Shown here in pieces: positions 1-6,257 of a stretch of DNA of 9,365 bases. The notes beneath the pieces were generated by a model, which did not search any database, was not told where the DNA came from, and worked only from the letters and a program-made list of their open reading frames with translations. A program made the translations under genes and the position numbers. How positions within the stretch are numbered: position 1 is the first letter of the stretch; each line of letters starts with the position of its first letter. The stretch covers positions 1 through 9,365 of the forward strand of contig CAYWXH010000070.1 in NCBI GenBank assembly GCA_964462295.1, read 5' to 3'. The DNA is from JALVIU01 sp964462295 (GTDB lineage: Bacteria > Atribacterota > JALVIU01).

Positions 1-250
1 GAGGGCCACGGAATAGCCCGTGGCAATTTCCAACCCCCAAGTGTTGTCATTGCGAACCCTCACTCTTTCCCTTCCTTGTCATTGCGAGGCCCTGTTAAGG
101 GCCGAAGCAATCTACGGGCCCCAAAGGTTTTGTCATTGCGAGGGGCTGTTTTGTAGCCCCGAAGCAATCTCTCTTTTGCGTTCCCTAATCTCCGTACTTA
201 CTGCCCCTGGGTACCAGAGATTGCTTCGTCGCTTCGCTCCTCGCAATGAC
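1..250. repeat. Palindromic repeat cluster 1 (composite ATTGC/GCAAT array)
   Basis: Short hairpin units bounded by (G)AGATTGC at one end and GCAATGAC at the other, with a variable palindromic middle. Units seen: 1-29 (partial, minus), 46-56 (half unit, minus), 78-113 (minus), 132-171 (minus), 217-250 (plus). The middles are self-complementary, for example GGCCC/GGGCC in 78-113 and GGGGCT/AGCCCC in 132-171. The stretch is clearly GC-richer than the genes. The order of units and spacers from 46 to 250 is repeated at 9124-9323. An open frame at 20-280 runs through it but consists only of translated repeat (CHCE, PEAIS peptides) and is not a gene. Nothing recognisable lies in 251-319. Confidence 0.9.
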
Positions 251-309
251 AGTGAAGGTGTACGGGTTTCCTCACAATAAACCTAGCGAGTGTTATTCTG
301 AGCTTCCAT

Positions 310-360
310 AAAAAACCCTGGCACCCTCCTTATTCTGGATAAAATACCTCACGGGGTGCC
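310..360 (-). terminator. Probable rho-independent terminator of the MFS operon
   Basis: On the minus strand GGCACCC (360-354) pairs perfectly with GGGTGCC (326-320), and six Ts (315-310) follow shortly after. The 27-nt loop is large and the first arm lies inside the last codons of the MFS gene, so the call is moderate. It sits exactly where the operon should end. Confidence 0.5.
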
Positions 361-1559
361 CAAAAGATAAAAAGCAGTGCAAGTATAGTTGTAAACACGC
401 CTATCCCTATCAATAAGAAATAGTATGGCATTTTGTCCAATAGAAAGCCAAAGATGAGTGCACCAAAGGGAATCATCATCTGTGATGTCATATCAAGAAG
501 TGATAATACCCTTGAGCGTATGCCGCCATATGCCATTTTCATAATATTTGCCATTACCGGGTTGTTTATAAATGGAATAGAAAAACCTACCCCTATAACA
601 GCTATTACTATAAGAGATGTAATACCTAAAAGCGGAGAGAGAGAAAGGAGGAAGAGCACAAACAAGGTTTCAAGTAGTACAGTACCCCCTTTTATAAGTT
701 TTCCCGTGTCCTCTTTTGATAAAAAGATAGAAAGTAAGATATTTGCAACAAGGACTCCTCCTACAAGGGCCCCTTCCAAAAACCCAACAAAAGATGGTGG
801 ATATTTGAAAATTTTTCTTATAATAAAAGGTAAAACTATTCGGAAAAATGGATCAAAAACAAAATTCATAAACATGGAAAATCCCATAAGAATAAGTAAA
901 CCCCTTTTTTTCAGAACAAAAGCTATACCCTCTTTGATTTCTGAAAATAGGTATTTAACCGAAAACAACTTTTTCTTTGCAGAAGATGTATATTTTATAA
1001 ATATTTCAAATGTAGCAGATCCCAAAAATGATATGGCATTTATTATAAAAATGAGGAAAATGCCGCCTAATCCATAGATTACTCCACCTATTACCGGCCC
1101 TATCATCTGAGAGATCCCACCTACGATACCTAATATAGAGTTTGCCCTTACAAGCTCTTCTTTTCCTATAAGGTCAGGAATCATGGCAGATGTTGCAGGT
1201 CCAAAAAAAGTATCAAGTGTAGATAAGAATATCTGAAAACCAAACAATATAGGTATAGTGAGAAGCCTAAAATGAACTAAAATCCCAAGTATTAGTATAA
1301 GTATACCACGGGCATAATCGAGCCCAACCATGAGATATTTCCTATTTATACGATCCCCAAATACCCCTGCAATAGGGGAAAGAAGGATTTTTGGGAGAAA
1401 ACTTAAGAATGTAAGTGTACCCATTAGGGTGCCTGAACCTGTAAGATCAAGTATATAGAGGGGAAGTGCTATACCTTGTGCCCCACTTCCTATGTTTGAG
1501 ACAAGTGTACCTGCCGCAAATAAGAGAAAATTTCTCCAACTTTTGTAAGATTTAGACAT
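330..1559 (-). CDS. MFS transporter (MFS_3 / EntS-like drug or metabolite exporter)
   Basis: A 409-residue, very hydrophobic protein with about twelve predicted membrane segments, normal for a major facilitator. The loop after the second segment carries a motif-A-like stretch (G65-V-F-G-D-R-I-N-R-K74). Residues 121-130 (PATSAMIPDL) followed by a RANSI stretch near 138-142, and the GPVIGG stretch at 154-159, are typical of the MFS_3 branch that includes EntS and macrolide-efflux proteins. Proton-coupled export of a small molecule from the cytoplasm is therefore expected from the family, but the substrate cannot be read from the sequence. The ATG at 1559 lies inside the end of the upstream YchF-like gene (8-nt overlap) and has no Shine-Dalgarno sequence in front, so translation probably depends on re-initiation after the upstream gene. 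The next Met is about 45 residues in, past the first membrane segment, which supports this start. A terminator-like hairpin overlaps the 3' end. Confidence 0.88.
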   Translation of the reverse strand: MSKSYKSWRNFLLFAAGTLVSNIGSGAQGIALPLYILDLTGSGTLMGTLTFLSFLPKILLSPIAGVFGDRINRKYLMVGLDYARGILILILGILVHFRLLTIPILFGFQIFLSTLDTFFGPATSAMIPDLIGKEELVRANSILGIVGGISQMIGPVIGGVIYGLGGIFLIFIINAISFLGSATFEIFIKYTSSAKKKLFSVKYLFSEIKEGIAFVLKKRGLLILMGFSMFMNFVFDPFFRIVLPFIIRKIFKYPPSFVGFLEGALVGGVLVANILLSIFLSKEDTGKLIKGGTVLLETLFVLFLLSLSPLLGITSLIVIAVIGVGFSIPFINNPVMANIMKMAYGGIRSRVLSLLDMTSQMMIPFGALIFGFLLDKMPYYFLLIGIGVFTTILALLFIFWAPREVFYPE

Positions 1560-2580
1560 TGAAACGGAAGTTTATAATATCCCCGTCCTGTACTATGTAA
1601 TCTTTTCCCTCTAATCTATAGAGATTTAGCTTTTTTGCTTCTTTTTCTGAACCTGCTTTTATGAAATCTTCATAAGATATTACCTCTGCCCGTATAAAGC
1701 CTCGCTCTATATCAGAGTGCACCTCTCGTGCAGCCCTTTTTGCGTTTGTTCCCTTTTTTATAGGCCATGCCCTTACTTCATCCTTCCCTACAGTAAAAAA
1801 GGAGATAAGGTCAAGTGCATAAAAGGCATCTTTAACGACACGGGTAAGCGCAGGCTCAGAAAGCCCCAGATCAGAGAGGAATTCTTTCCTTTCATCTTCT
1901 GAGAGGTCCATAAGTTCTTCCTCTATCTTTAAAGAGACAGTATCATAGGGAATACCTTCTACGGGGAATTCCACCTTTTCTCCAATATCATTTTCATGTA
2001 TATTGAGAAGAACCATCATAGGTTTTAAAGTAAGGAGGCCAAGGTCTCTTATAAGTTCTTTTTCATCATGGGAGAGGTCTAAAAGATTTAGGGGTTTTTC
2101 TTTTTCGAGATAGGCCTTACATTTTTTAAGGACTTTTAATTTTCGGGGAAGTTCTGGGTCTTTTACTTTGTTTACCATCTTTTCCAAGCGTTCTATAGCA
2201 CGTTCTACCATGTCAAGATCAAAGAAAATAAGCTCTGAATATACATAATCAAAGTCCTTCTTTGGGTCTTCATTTTCTCCGGGATACAAAGAAAAGCCTT
2301 TTATCACAATAAAGATACCGTCGACTTTTTGAAGTTCTCCTAATGCATTTCCCTTTTTGTCTTTCTCTATAGAAGGTGCAAGGACAAACTCCATATCTGC
2401 ATAGATAGTCCTCTTTGGTTCGTATATAGAGGAGAGCTTATCTATTCTCTCATCATATACTTTTGCTATAGCAATCTCTCCCGATTTCCTCTTTATAATG
2501 TTTTTCCCACCATTTGAAAGGATCTTAAAGAGCGTCTTTTTTCCTGCAAGTGGTAGTCCTACAATCCCCATCATCTTCAT
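1552..2580 (-). CDS. YchF/OLA1-like DUF933 protein with degenerate GTPase domain
   Basis: A 342-residue protein whose C-terminal part (about 256-342) closely follows the YchF TGS/DUF933 domain: EVRAWPI, the segment around HSDIERGFIRAEVISYEDF, and a C-terminal EGKDYIVQDGD. The N-terminal G domain is recognisable but eroded. The P-loop reads GLPLAGKKT (8-16), with Lys where YchF has Ser in GKST. The switch II DxxG that follows MEFVD in YchF is replaced by VLAPS (66-70), and the glycine-rich loop after it is shortened. The YchF-type base-recognition motif NxxE appears to survive as N193-I-H-E196. A helical insertion (about 120-160) matches the family's coiled coil. Orthodox YchF is a ribosome-associated ATPase/GTPase of about 363 residues. 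This copy may still bind a nucleotide, but efficient hydrolysis is doubtful. It is probably a paralog, so no symbol is given. An AGGGAGG site at 2597-2591, 10 nt upstream, supports the ATG at 2580; the near-adjacent ATG codons at positions 3 and 4 are alternatives. Confidence 0.85.
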   Translation of the reverse strand: MKMMGIVGLPLAGKKTLFKILSNGGKNIIKRKSGEIAIAKVYDERIDKLSSIYEPKRTIYADMEFVLAPSIEKDKKGNALGELQKVDGIFIVIKGFSLYPGENEDPKKDFDYVYSELIFFDLDMVERAIERLEKMVNKVKDPELPRKLKVLKKCKAYLEKEKPLNLLDLSHDEKELIRDLGLLTLKPMMVLLNIHENDIGEKVEFPVEGIPYDTVSLKIEEELMDLSEDERKEFLSDLGLSEPALTRVVKDAFYALDLISFFTVGKDEVRAWPIKKGTNAKRAAREVHSDIERGFIRAEVISYEDFIKAGSEKEAKKLNLYRLEGKDYIVQDGDIINFRFNV

Positions 2581-2622
2581 TTTTGCATACCCTCCCTTTT
2601 TGTTCTATTTCTATTTTACCAT

Positions 2623-2630
2623 ATTATACA
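2623..2630 (-). promoter_or_regulatory. Putative -10 element for the YchF-like/MFS operon
   Basis: A perfect TATAAT lies on the minus strand at 2628-2623, preceded directly by TG. It is about 43 nt upstream of the start codon, which leaves room for a transcript start near 2616 and the AGGGAGG at 2597-2591. No convincing -35 element is visible 16-18 nt further upstream (only AT-rich sequence). Confidence 0.45.
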
Positions 2631-2665
2631 AATATCTCCTAATATGAATATAAATTTATTTGTTG

Positions 2666-2700
2666 TCCTCGTTAAGTAAAAGGCGTTGAAGACACGAGGA
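2666..2700. repeat. Small inverted repeat in intergenic region
   Basis: TCCTCGT (2666-2672) and ACGAGGA (2694-2700) are perfect 7-bp inverted arms separated by 21 nt. It lies between the YchF-like gene and the secreted-protein gene, which point the same way. Function unknown; it could be part of a transcript end structure, but no T-run follows on either strand. Confidence 0.4.
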
Positions 2701-2744
2701 GAAAATGTCTGGTATCTAAACATAGCACACCTACCAATGACAAG

Positions 2745-2768
2745 GGTAGGAGCGGTATAGCCCCTACC
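2745..2768. terminator. Hairpin downstream of secreted-protein gene (possible terminator)
   Basis: GGTAGGAGC (2745-2753) and GCCCCTACC (2760-2768) form a 9-bp stem with one A/C mismatch and a 6-nt loop. It starts 8 nt beyond the stop codon of the minus-strand secreted-protein gene, the position expected for a terminator, but no run of Ts follows, so it could instead be a transcript-stabilising 3' hairpin. The motif CCTACC also occurs on both sides (about 2730-2735 and 2775-2780). Confidence 0.45.
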
Positions 2769-2775
2769 AAATATC

Positions 2776-3927
2776 CTACCAGAGAGCATACTTCATTACA
2801 GTCCCTCTGTCTTCCGTATATGTGGTTACATTTCCTGCTAAGTCTTCGATTTCCATTAGTTTTACTTGATATCCGTATCCTTCCCTATCATCCATAGCTC
2901 TTGGACCTGCTTGGTATCTTACATAATTTGTATAGCCTGCACTCTGTGCAGTTCCTGAAAATGCGGCATGCGCCCCACCTATGATTATAAGACCTGCAAA
3001 ATTATCACCTTCCCATGTAAGGGTAAGGATACAATTTGTGGGGTTATTGACACTTGATGATTCTATAGGAATACTCTCTACCTTCACATCTTCTGAAAAG
3101 TTAATACTAAAGAAGCCTGGTCCCCATGTGGGCTCTACTGTATCAAAGGCAAGGGTTTCATCTTGTGAAATACTATTGTCGATCTTTATTTTTACACCGG
3201 GGATAACCCCATTTATAATAGTATAGTCCCCATCTTCAAAGTAGTATGTGTCTACATAATTTCCATTTTGTGTGATTGTTATCCCACTTCCTACTTTTAC
3301 ATATACCTCCCAACTCGAGGTTATAAGCTCTCCTATTGTTAATATATAACTTATATGTTCTGCCTCTTGTGTGACGGTAAATCCATAATGTAGAATAGAT
3401 TTTGCATATGCGGCGGATGCGGAAATCGCGGGTGGGACAGTATCAAGTACCACCTCTTTCTCTATTGGGTTAAAGGAGCTATCGCTATTTGTACATACTA
3501 TCTTATACTGCCCGTCAGGGCCCCACTTATCAGGTGTAACAGTTATTTCCCAGTGGCCAAACGAATTAGGAGAAACACTTCCCACATGATAACTTGTTGT
3601 GTTTTTGTATATAAGATTTACATATACAGTTGTGCCTGGAGGTGATTGCCCGTTTATGGTAAATCCATTTTCCTTTTCTTTTGCATTTATGTATCCATCA
3701 CTTGTTGGGTCTTGGCCAAATGGATCTTCATAACTTGTAACAGCAAAGGTATGTGGAACTGGATTAGCACAGTTTATACATGGTGTATTTGTAGGGGTAG
3801 GTGTTGGAGATGATGGTAGAGGTATAGATGGAGTGTATGGAATCTCTGGGATATTAATGGCACATTCTACACCCATAAGAGAAATCAAAAAAAGGAAACC
3901 CATAAGAAAAAGGCCTAAATGTTTCAT
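2776..3927 (-). CDS. Secreted or surface protein with Ig-like segments
   Basis: 383 residues from the chosen start. Residues 1-21 form a signal peptide: MKH then a long hydrophobic core ending LMGVEC. The Cys is preceded by Glu, so this is not a normal lipobox, and cleavage by signal peptidase I near C22/A23 is equally possible. A Pro/Thr/Ser-rich linker follows (about 24-56) with a CINC pair. Next comes a beta-rich, Ig-like segment (about 85-165) ending in LDTVPP, a signature common at the ends of bacterial Ig-like repeats. The C-terminal part contains INFSEDV and IEDLAGN, as in SbsA/Big_5-type Ig-like domains. Function unknown; an extracellular structural or adhesive role is inferred. An upstream ATG at 3954 keeps the frame open, but it lies inside the likely promoter and has no ribosome binding site, whereas AGGGGGG (3940-3934) sits 6 nt before the ATG at 3927. 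Confidence 0.72.
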   Translation of the reverse strand: MKHLGLFLMGFLFLISLMGVECAINIPEIPYTPSIPLPSSPTPTPTNTPCINCANPVPHTFAVTSYEDPFGQDPTSDGYINAKEKENGFTINGQSPPGTTVYVNLIYKNTTSYHVGSVSPNSFGHWEITVTPDKWGPDGQYKIVCTNSDSSFNPIEKEVVLDTVPPAISASAAYAKSILHYGFTVTQEAEHISYILTIGELITSSWEVYVKVGSGITITQNGNYVDTYYFEDGDYTIINGVIPGVKIKIDNSISQDETLAFDTVEPTWGPGFFSINFSEDVKVESIPIESSSVNNPTNCILTLTWEGDNFAGLIIIGGAHAAFSGTAQSAGYTNYVRYQAGPRAMDDREGYGYQVKLMEIEDLAGNVTTYTEDRGTVMKYALW

Positions 3928-3952
3928 TTTTATCCCCCCTAAAAATATTTTC

Positions 3953-3981
3953 ATTTTATATACGATAGTATAATAAGTTAA
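3953..3981 (-). promoter_or_regulatory. Putative sigma70-like promoter of the secreted-protein gene
   Basis: On the minus strand TTAACT (3981-3976) and TAAAAT (3958-3953) are separated by 17 nt. A transcript start near 3946 would leave a leader of about 20 nt that still includes the AGGGGGG ribosome binding site. This geometry argues that the ATG at 3927, not the one at 3954, is the real start. A TTGAAA at 3988-3983 is an alternative -35 but is badly spaced. Confidence 0.4.
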
Positions 3982-4019
3982 GTTTCAAGAAAGTGTTGGT
4001 ATTTGTGGGTCGTAAAACC

Positions 4020-4590
4020 GAGATTGCCACGGCCCCTGACGGAGCCTCGCAATGACGAGGAGTAGGCGGCCTTGCCTCCAGCGTCATTGCGAGGAGGAGC
4101 GCTTTTTGCTCCGACGAAGCAATCTCTGGTATTTGGGAACCGAACTACGAGATTGCTTCGGGGCTACAAAACAAGCCCCTCGCAATGACAATACACAGAA
4201 GGGCGGCCTTCCCCACAACGTCATTGCGAGGAGTGCCAAAGGCACGACGAAGCAATCTCCGGTAACCAAAGCGTATTGAGGGATGCAAAAAGAGAGATTG
4301 CCACGCCTCCTTACGGAGGCTCGCAATGACAACTGTCGGGGGCTCGCAGATTGCTTCGGGGCTACAAGACAAGCCCCTCGCAATGACAACCGATGAGGAA
4401 CCGCAGATTGCCACGGGCCACTTCCGTGACCCTCGCAATGACGAGGAAGAGGAGACTCCTCGCAATGANNNNNNNNNNNNNNNNNNNNNNNNNNNNNNNN
4501 NNNNNNNNNNNNNNNNNNNNNNNNNNNNNNNNNNNNNNNNNNNNNNNNNNNNNNNNNNNNNNNNNNNNTGGGAGTGACCCTCGTAATGAC
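4020..4590. repeat. Palindromic repeat cluster 2, interrupted by assembly gap
   Basis: This gene-free stretch holds hairpin units of the same family as at the window ends: 4020-4056 (plus), 4083-4126 (minus), 4149-4189 (plus), 4220-4259 (minus), 4294-4330 (plus), 4348-4387 (plus), 4405-4442 (plus), a right-half fragment about 4451-4468, and a right half 4569-4590 after the gap. Three subtypes differ in the arm after ATTGC: CACG (4020, 4294, 4405), TTCGGGG (4149, 4348) and TTCGTCG (4083, 4220, reading on the minus strand). Inner arms are complementary (for example GCCTCC/GGAGGC at 4294-4330 and GTGCC/GGCAC at 4220-4259). Read on the minus strand, the unit and spacer order from 4442 down to 4220 matches that of clusters 1 and 3. 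Open frames on both strands here are translated repeats and are not genes. Confidence 0.92.
4469..4568. other. Assembly gap (100 Ns)
   Basis: Exactly 100 unknown bases, the default placeholder length for a scaffold gap of unknown size. It lies in the middle of the repeat cluster, with a repeat half on each side, so it is probably a repeat-induced assembly break. The true length may differ and more repeat units, or something else, may be missing. Confidence 0.97.
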
Positions 4591-4707
4591 AGGATGAGAG
4601 GTGGTGTTCACAATAACAAAAGGGGAGAATTACCAATAGAAATATATTTTGTGTTAATGTGATAATATATTGTAATATATAGAATTGATAAAAAATTTAA
4701 CTCACCC

Positions 4708-4736
4708 TTGACAAAGAAAGGGTTATATGTTAAACT
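4708..4736 (+). promoter_or_regulatory. Strong sigma70-like promoter of the hemerythrin/PAS operon
   Basis: A consensus -35 TTGACA (4708-4713), a 17-nt spacer and TAAACT (4731-4736) preceded by TGT make a good extended -10 promoter. The predicted transcript start is near 4743, just ahead of AGGAG at 4761-4765. The AT-rich DNA upstream (4640-4700) includes a near-palindrome, ATATATT-GT-AATATAT (4665-4680). Confidence 0.7.
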
Positions 4737-4756
4737 CTAGTAAAAGAGTAGAGTTT
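4732..4756. promoter_or_regulatory. Inverted repeat over -10/transcript start (candidate operator)
   Basis: AAACTCTA (4732-4739) and TAGAGTTT (4749-4756) are perfect 8-bp inverted arms with a 9-nt spacer. The left arm overlaps the -10 element and the right arm ends 4 nt before the ribosome binding site. It could be a repressor site or, in RNA, a 5' hairpin. Both readings are inference. Confidence 0.4.
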
Positions 4757-4771
4757 TAAAAGGAGATGGTC

Positions 4772-5797
4772 ATGAAATACAAAAAAAGTACAAAACTATC
4801 TGAAGTTATAAAGGAAAATCCAGCTATTATTGATTTTTTGGTAGAGAAAGATAAGAGATTTAGACTTTTAAAGAATCCCCTTATAGTTCAAGTTATGGCC
4901 CCTCATGTCTCTCTTTCCAAAATGGCAAAGAGGACAGGGATACCATTTGAAAAACTTGTATCTATTATAGAAGAGGGGATGAGAGAAAAAGATCCAGAGA
5001 AGGAAAAGAAATGGGAAGAGACCATGGGAGAACTTACAAATATAAAAGATAAGATAAAATCTCTCATGAAGCGGCTTTTCGAAGAAGGTGAAGATGTAGA
5101 AAAGGTAAGAGAAGAGTTTAAAGAGCTTGTTTCAAAAGCCAATCCTTTACTTATTGCAGCAGCTGAGGCAGAACTTACCCGTGAAGGATATACTATGAGC
5201 GATCTTATGAAAGCATGTGATGTACATATGGAGCTTTTTAAGGAAAATCTCGCATCTTCTCGCAAAAAAGTCTCAAAAGGTCATCCATTATGGAGACTTA
5301 TAAAAGACCATGATGCAATGCTTTTCTGGTTTGAGAGGGGTCTTGAAATTACAAGAGAATTGGATAAAAAGAAGGATTATAATGAGGCTAAAGAGCTTAT
5401 AGAAGAGCTAAATGATATCATGAAGAAGCTAAAGGCATCAGAAAACCATGATATAAGACAAGAAAATACCCTGTTTCCTGTTTTAGAAAAATATGGAGTG
5501 GAGGAACCCCCTGCTATTATGTGGGAAGAGCATTCCATGATGAAGGAGAGAAGGGCAAAGATTGAGAAAAGGCTGAAAGAGATCCCAAATATACCTTATG
5601 AAGAGTTTGTAAGGGCTACTAATGCAGATTTCATATACCTTGTTGAGACATTTATAAAACACACCCAAAAGGAACAAGAGATCCTTTACAATGTAGCACT
5701 AGATCTTCTATCAGATGTAGATTGGGAGGAGATACAGAAAGAATCTGATGAGCTTGGATATTTTGAATTACCAAAGGAGGTAATAGAAGATGAGTGA
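4772..5797 (+). CDS. DUF1858-DUF438-hemerythrin (HHE) protein, likely O2/NO/redox sensor
   Basis: 341 residues from the ATG at 4772. Residues about 10-70 resemble DUF1858 (PAIIDFLVEKD, then a NPLI stretch and a helix with GIPFEKL). About 85-150 is the helical DUF438 region, and about 168-310 is a hemerythrin-type four-helix bundle. Candidate di-iron ligands are H171 and/or H180 (GHPLWRLIKDHD), H226 with E231 (HDIRQE), H254 (EEHSMM), and H297 with E301 (KHTQKE), which preserves the family spacing. Such proteins bind O2 or NO at a non-haem di-iron site in the cytoplasm; the sensing role is inferred. In relatives a PAS domain follows in the same chain, whereas here it is the next gene, overlapping by 8 nt. 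An in-frame ATG at 4766 abuts the AGGAG site and is too close to be used; the ATG at 4772 has a 6-nt spacer. A strong promoter lies just upstream. Confidence 0.88.
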   Translation: MKYKKSTKLSEVIKENPAIIDFLVEKDKRFRLLKNPLIVQVMAPHVSLSKMAKRTGIPFEKLVSIIEEGMREKDPEKEKKWEETMGELTNIKDKIKSLMKRLFEEGEDVEKVREEFKELVSKANPLLIAAAEAELTREGYTMSDLMKACDVHMELFKENLASSRKKVSKGHPLWRLIKDHDAMLFWFERGLEITRELDKKKDYNEAKELIEELNDIMKKLKASENHDIRQENTLFPVLEKYGVEEPPAIMWEEHSMMKERRAKIEKRLKEIPNIPYEEFVRATNADFIYLVETFIKHTQKEQEILYNVALDLLSDVDWEEIQKESDELGYFELPKEVIEDE

Positions 5798-6209
5798 AAA
5801 TACACTTGAACTTTTTGAAGACCTAGATTTAGAGACACTTCTTAGGATAATGGATGCACTCCCTGTAGATGTATCCTTTGTGGACAAAGATGATATAGTT
5901 ACATATTTCAACCTTCCAAGGGAGGGAAGGGTTTTTCCTCGTACCAAACTTGATATAGGGAGAAAGGTACAAAGGTGTCATCCACCAAAGAGTGTACATA
6001 TAGTACAGAAGATACTTGATGATTTTAGGGCAAAACGGAGAAAGAGTGCAGATTTTTGGATAAACCATGATGGTAAATTTTTATACATCAGGTATTTCCC
6101 TGTATATGATGAAGATGGAGAGTATTTTGGCACCCTCGAGGTAACCCAAGATGTTACGCATATAAGAGAACTAAAAGGTGAAAAACGGCTATTAGATGAG
6201 GAATCTTGA
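5790..6209 (+). CDS. Single-domain PAS protein (PAS_10 type), partner of the hemerythrin protein
   Basis: 139 residues, essentially one PAS domain. The core begins ALPVDVSFVDKDD (23-35), followed by the FPRTK segment and the conserved CHPPKS motif (63-68), then FLYIRYFPVYDEDG (97-110) and GTLEVTQDVT (114-123). This PAS type is usually fused to the C-terminus of DUF438/hemerythrin proteins, so a separate gene suggests gene fission. An excellent AAAGGAGG at 5773-5780 sits 9 nt before the ATG, and the gene overlaps the preceding one by 8 nt, so this is a true start and not a frameshift artefact. The Cys-His pair could bind haem or a metal, but that is inference. The C-terminal GEKRLLDEE (130-138) lies in a 28-bp sequence repeated at the end of the toxin gene, and the final Ser-stop looks newly created by insertion of the downstream module. 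Confidence 0.85.
   Translation: MSENTLELFEDLDLETLLRIMDALPVDVSFVDKDDIVTYFNLPREGRVFPRTKLDIGRKVQRCHPPKSVHIVQKILDDFRAKRRKSADFWINHDGKFLYIRYFPVYDEDGEYFGTLEVTQDVTHIRELKGEKRLLDEES
6177..6204 (+). repeat. 28-bp direct repeat, copy 1 (end of PAS gene)
   Basis: Begins GGTGAAAAACGG and ends GATGAGGAAT. It is identical to 7004-7031 except G6195 versus A7022. It encodes GEKRLLDEE in the frame of the PAS gene, where it reads as the natural family tail, so this is the probable parental copy. With copy 2 it brackets the toxin-antitoxin module (spacing 827 bp). Confidence 0.9.
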
Positions 6210-6234
6210 CTTTTTCTATTGAAGGGGTTAAACT
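6206..6234 (+). promoter_or_regulatory. Putative promoter of the toxin-antitoxin pair
   Basis: TTGACT (6206-6211), a 17-nt spacer and TAAACT (6229-6234). It begins two bases after direct-repeat copy 1, inside the inserted segment. A transcript start near 6241 would precede the GAGG at 6248-6251 and the ATG at 6258, which rules against the more upstream TTG start at 6219. The -10 hexamer and spacing equal those of the hemerythrin operon promoter. Confidence 0.5.
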
Positions 6235-6257
6235 TAAGAAAACTCTTGAGGAAAAAA

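Noticed and set aside
20..280. Open frame on the plus strand through repeat cluster 1
   Set aside because: It consists entirely of translated palindromic repeats (CHCE and PEAIS peptides), has no ribosome binding site and matches other spurious frames in clusters 2 and 3.
433..1077. 214-residue plus-strand frame antisense to the MFS gene
   Set aside because: It is a shadow of the transporter gene, Lys/Pro/Ile-rich with no domain sense and no ribosome binding site.
3928..3954. ATG at 3954 for the secreted protein
   Set aside because: It overlaps the likely -10 element, lacks a ribosome binding site and would put extra residues before a standard signal peptide that begins at 3927.
4020..4590. 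CRISPR array
   Set aside because: Units alternate in orientation, differ in their centres, and the sequences between them are partly conserved between clusters. There are no uniform direct repeats with unique equal-length spacers and no cas genes.
4052..4662. Several open frames on both strands around the N gap
   Set aside because: They run through repeat units and the run of Ns, which keeps frames open artificially. No start signals or protein-like composition.
5780..5800. Frameshift splitting one DUF438-PAS gene
   Set aside because: The PAS frame has its own consensus AAAGGAGG at the right distance and a natural N-terminus, so a true two-gene arrangement is more likely. A sequencing indel is not fully excluded.
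6219..6257. TTG start at 6219 for the antitoxin
   Set aside because: It lies in the predicted promoter spacer, has no ribosome binding site, and the extra residues do not fit the UPF0175 N-terminus. The ATG at 6258 has GAGG 6 nt upstream.
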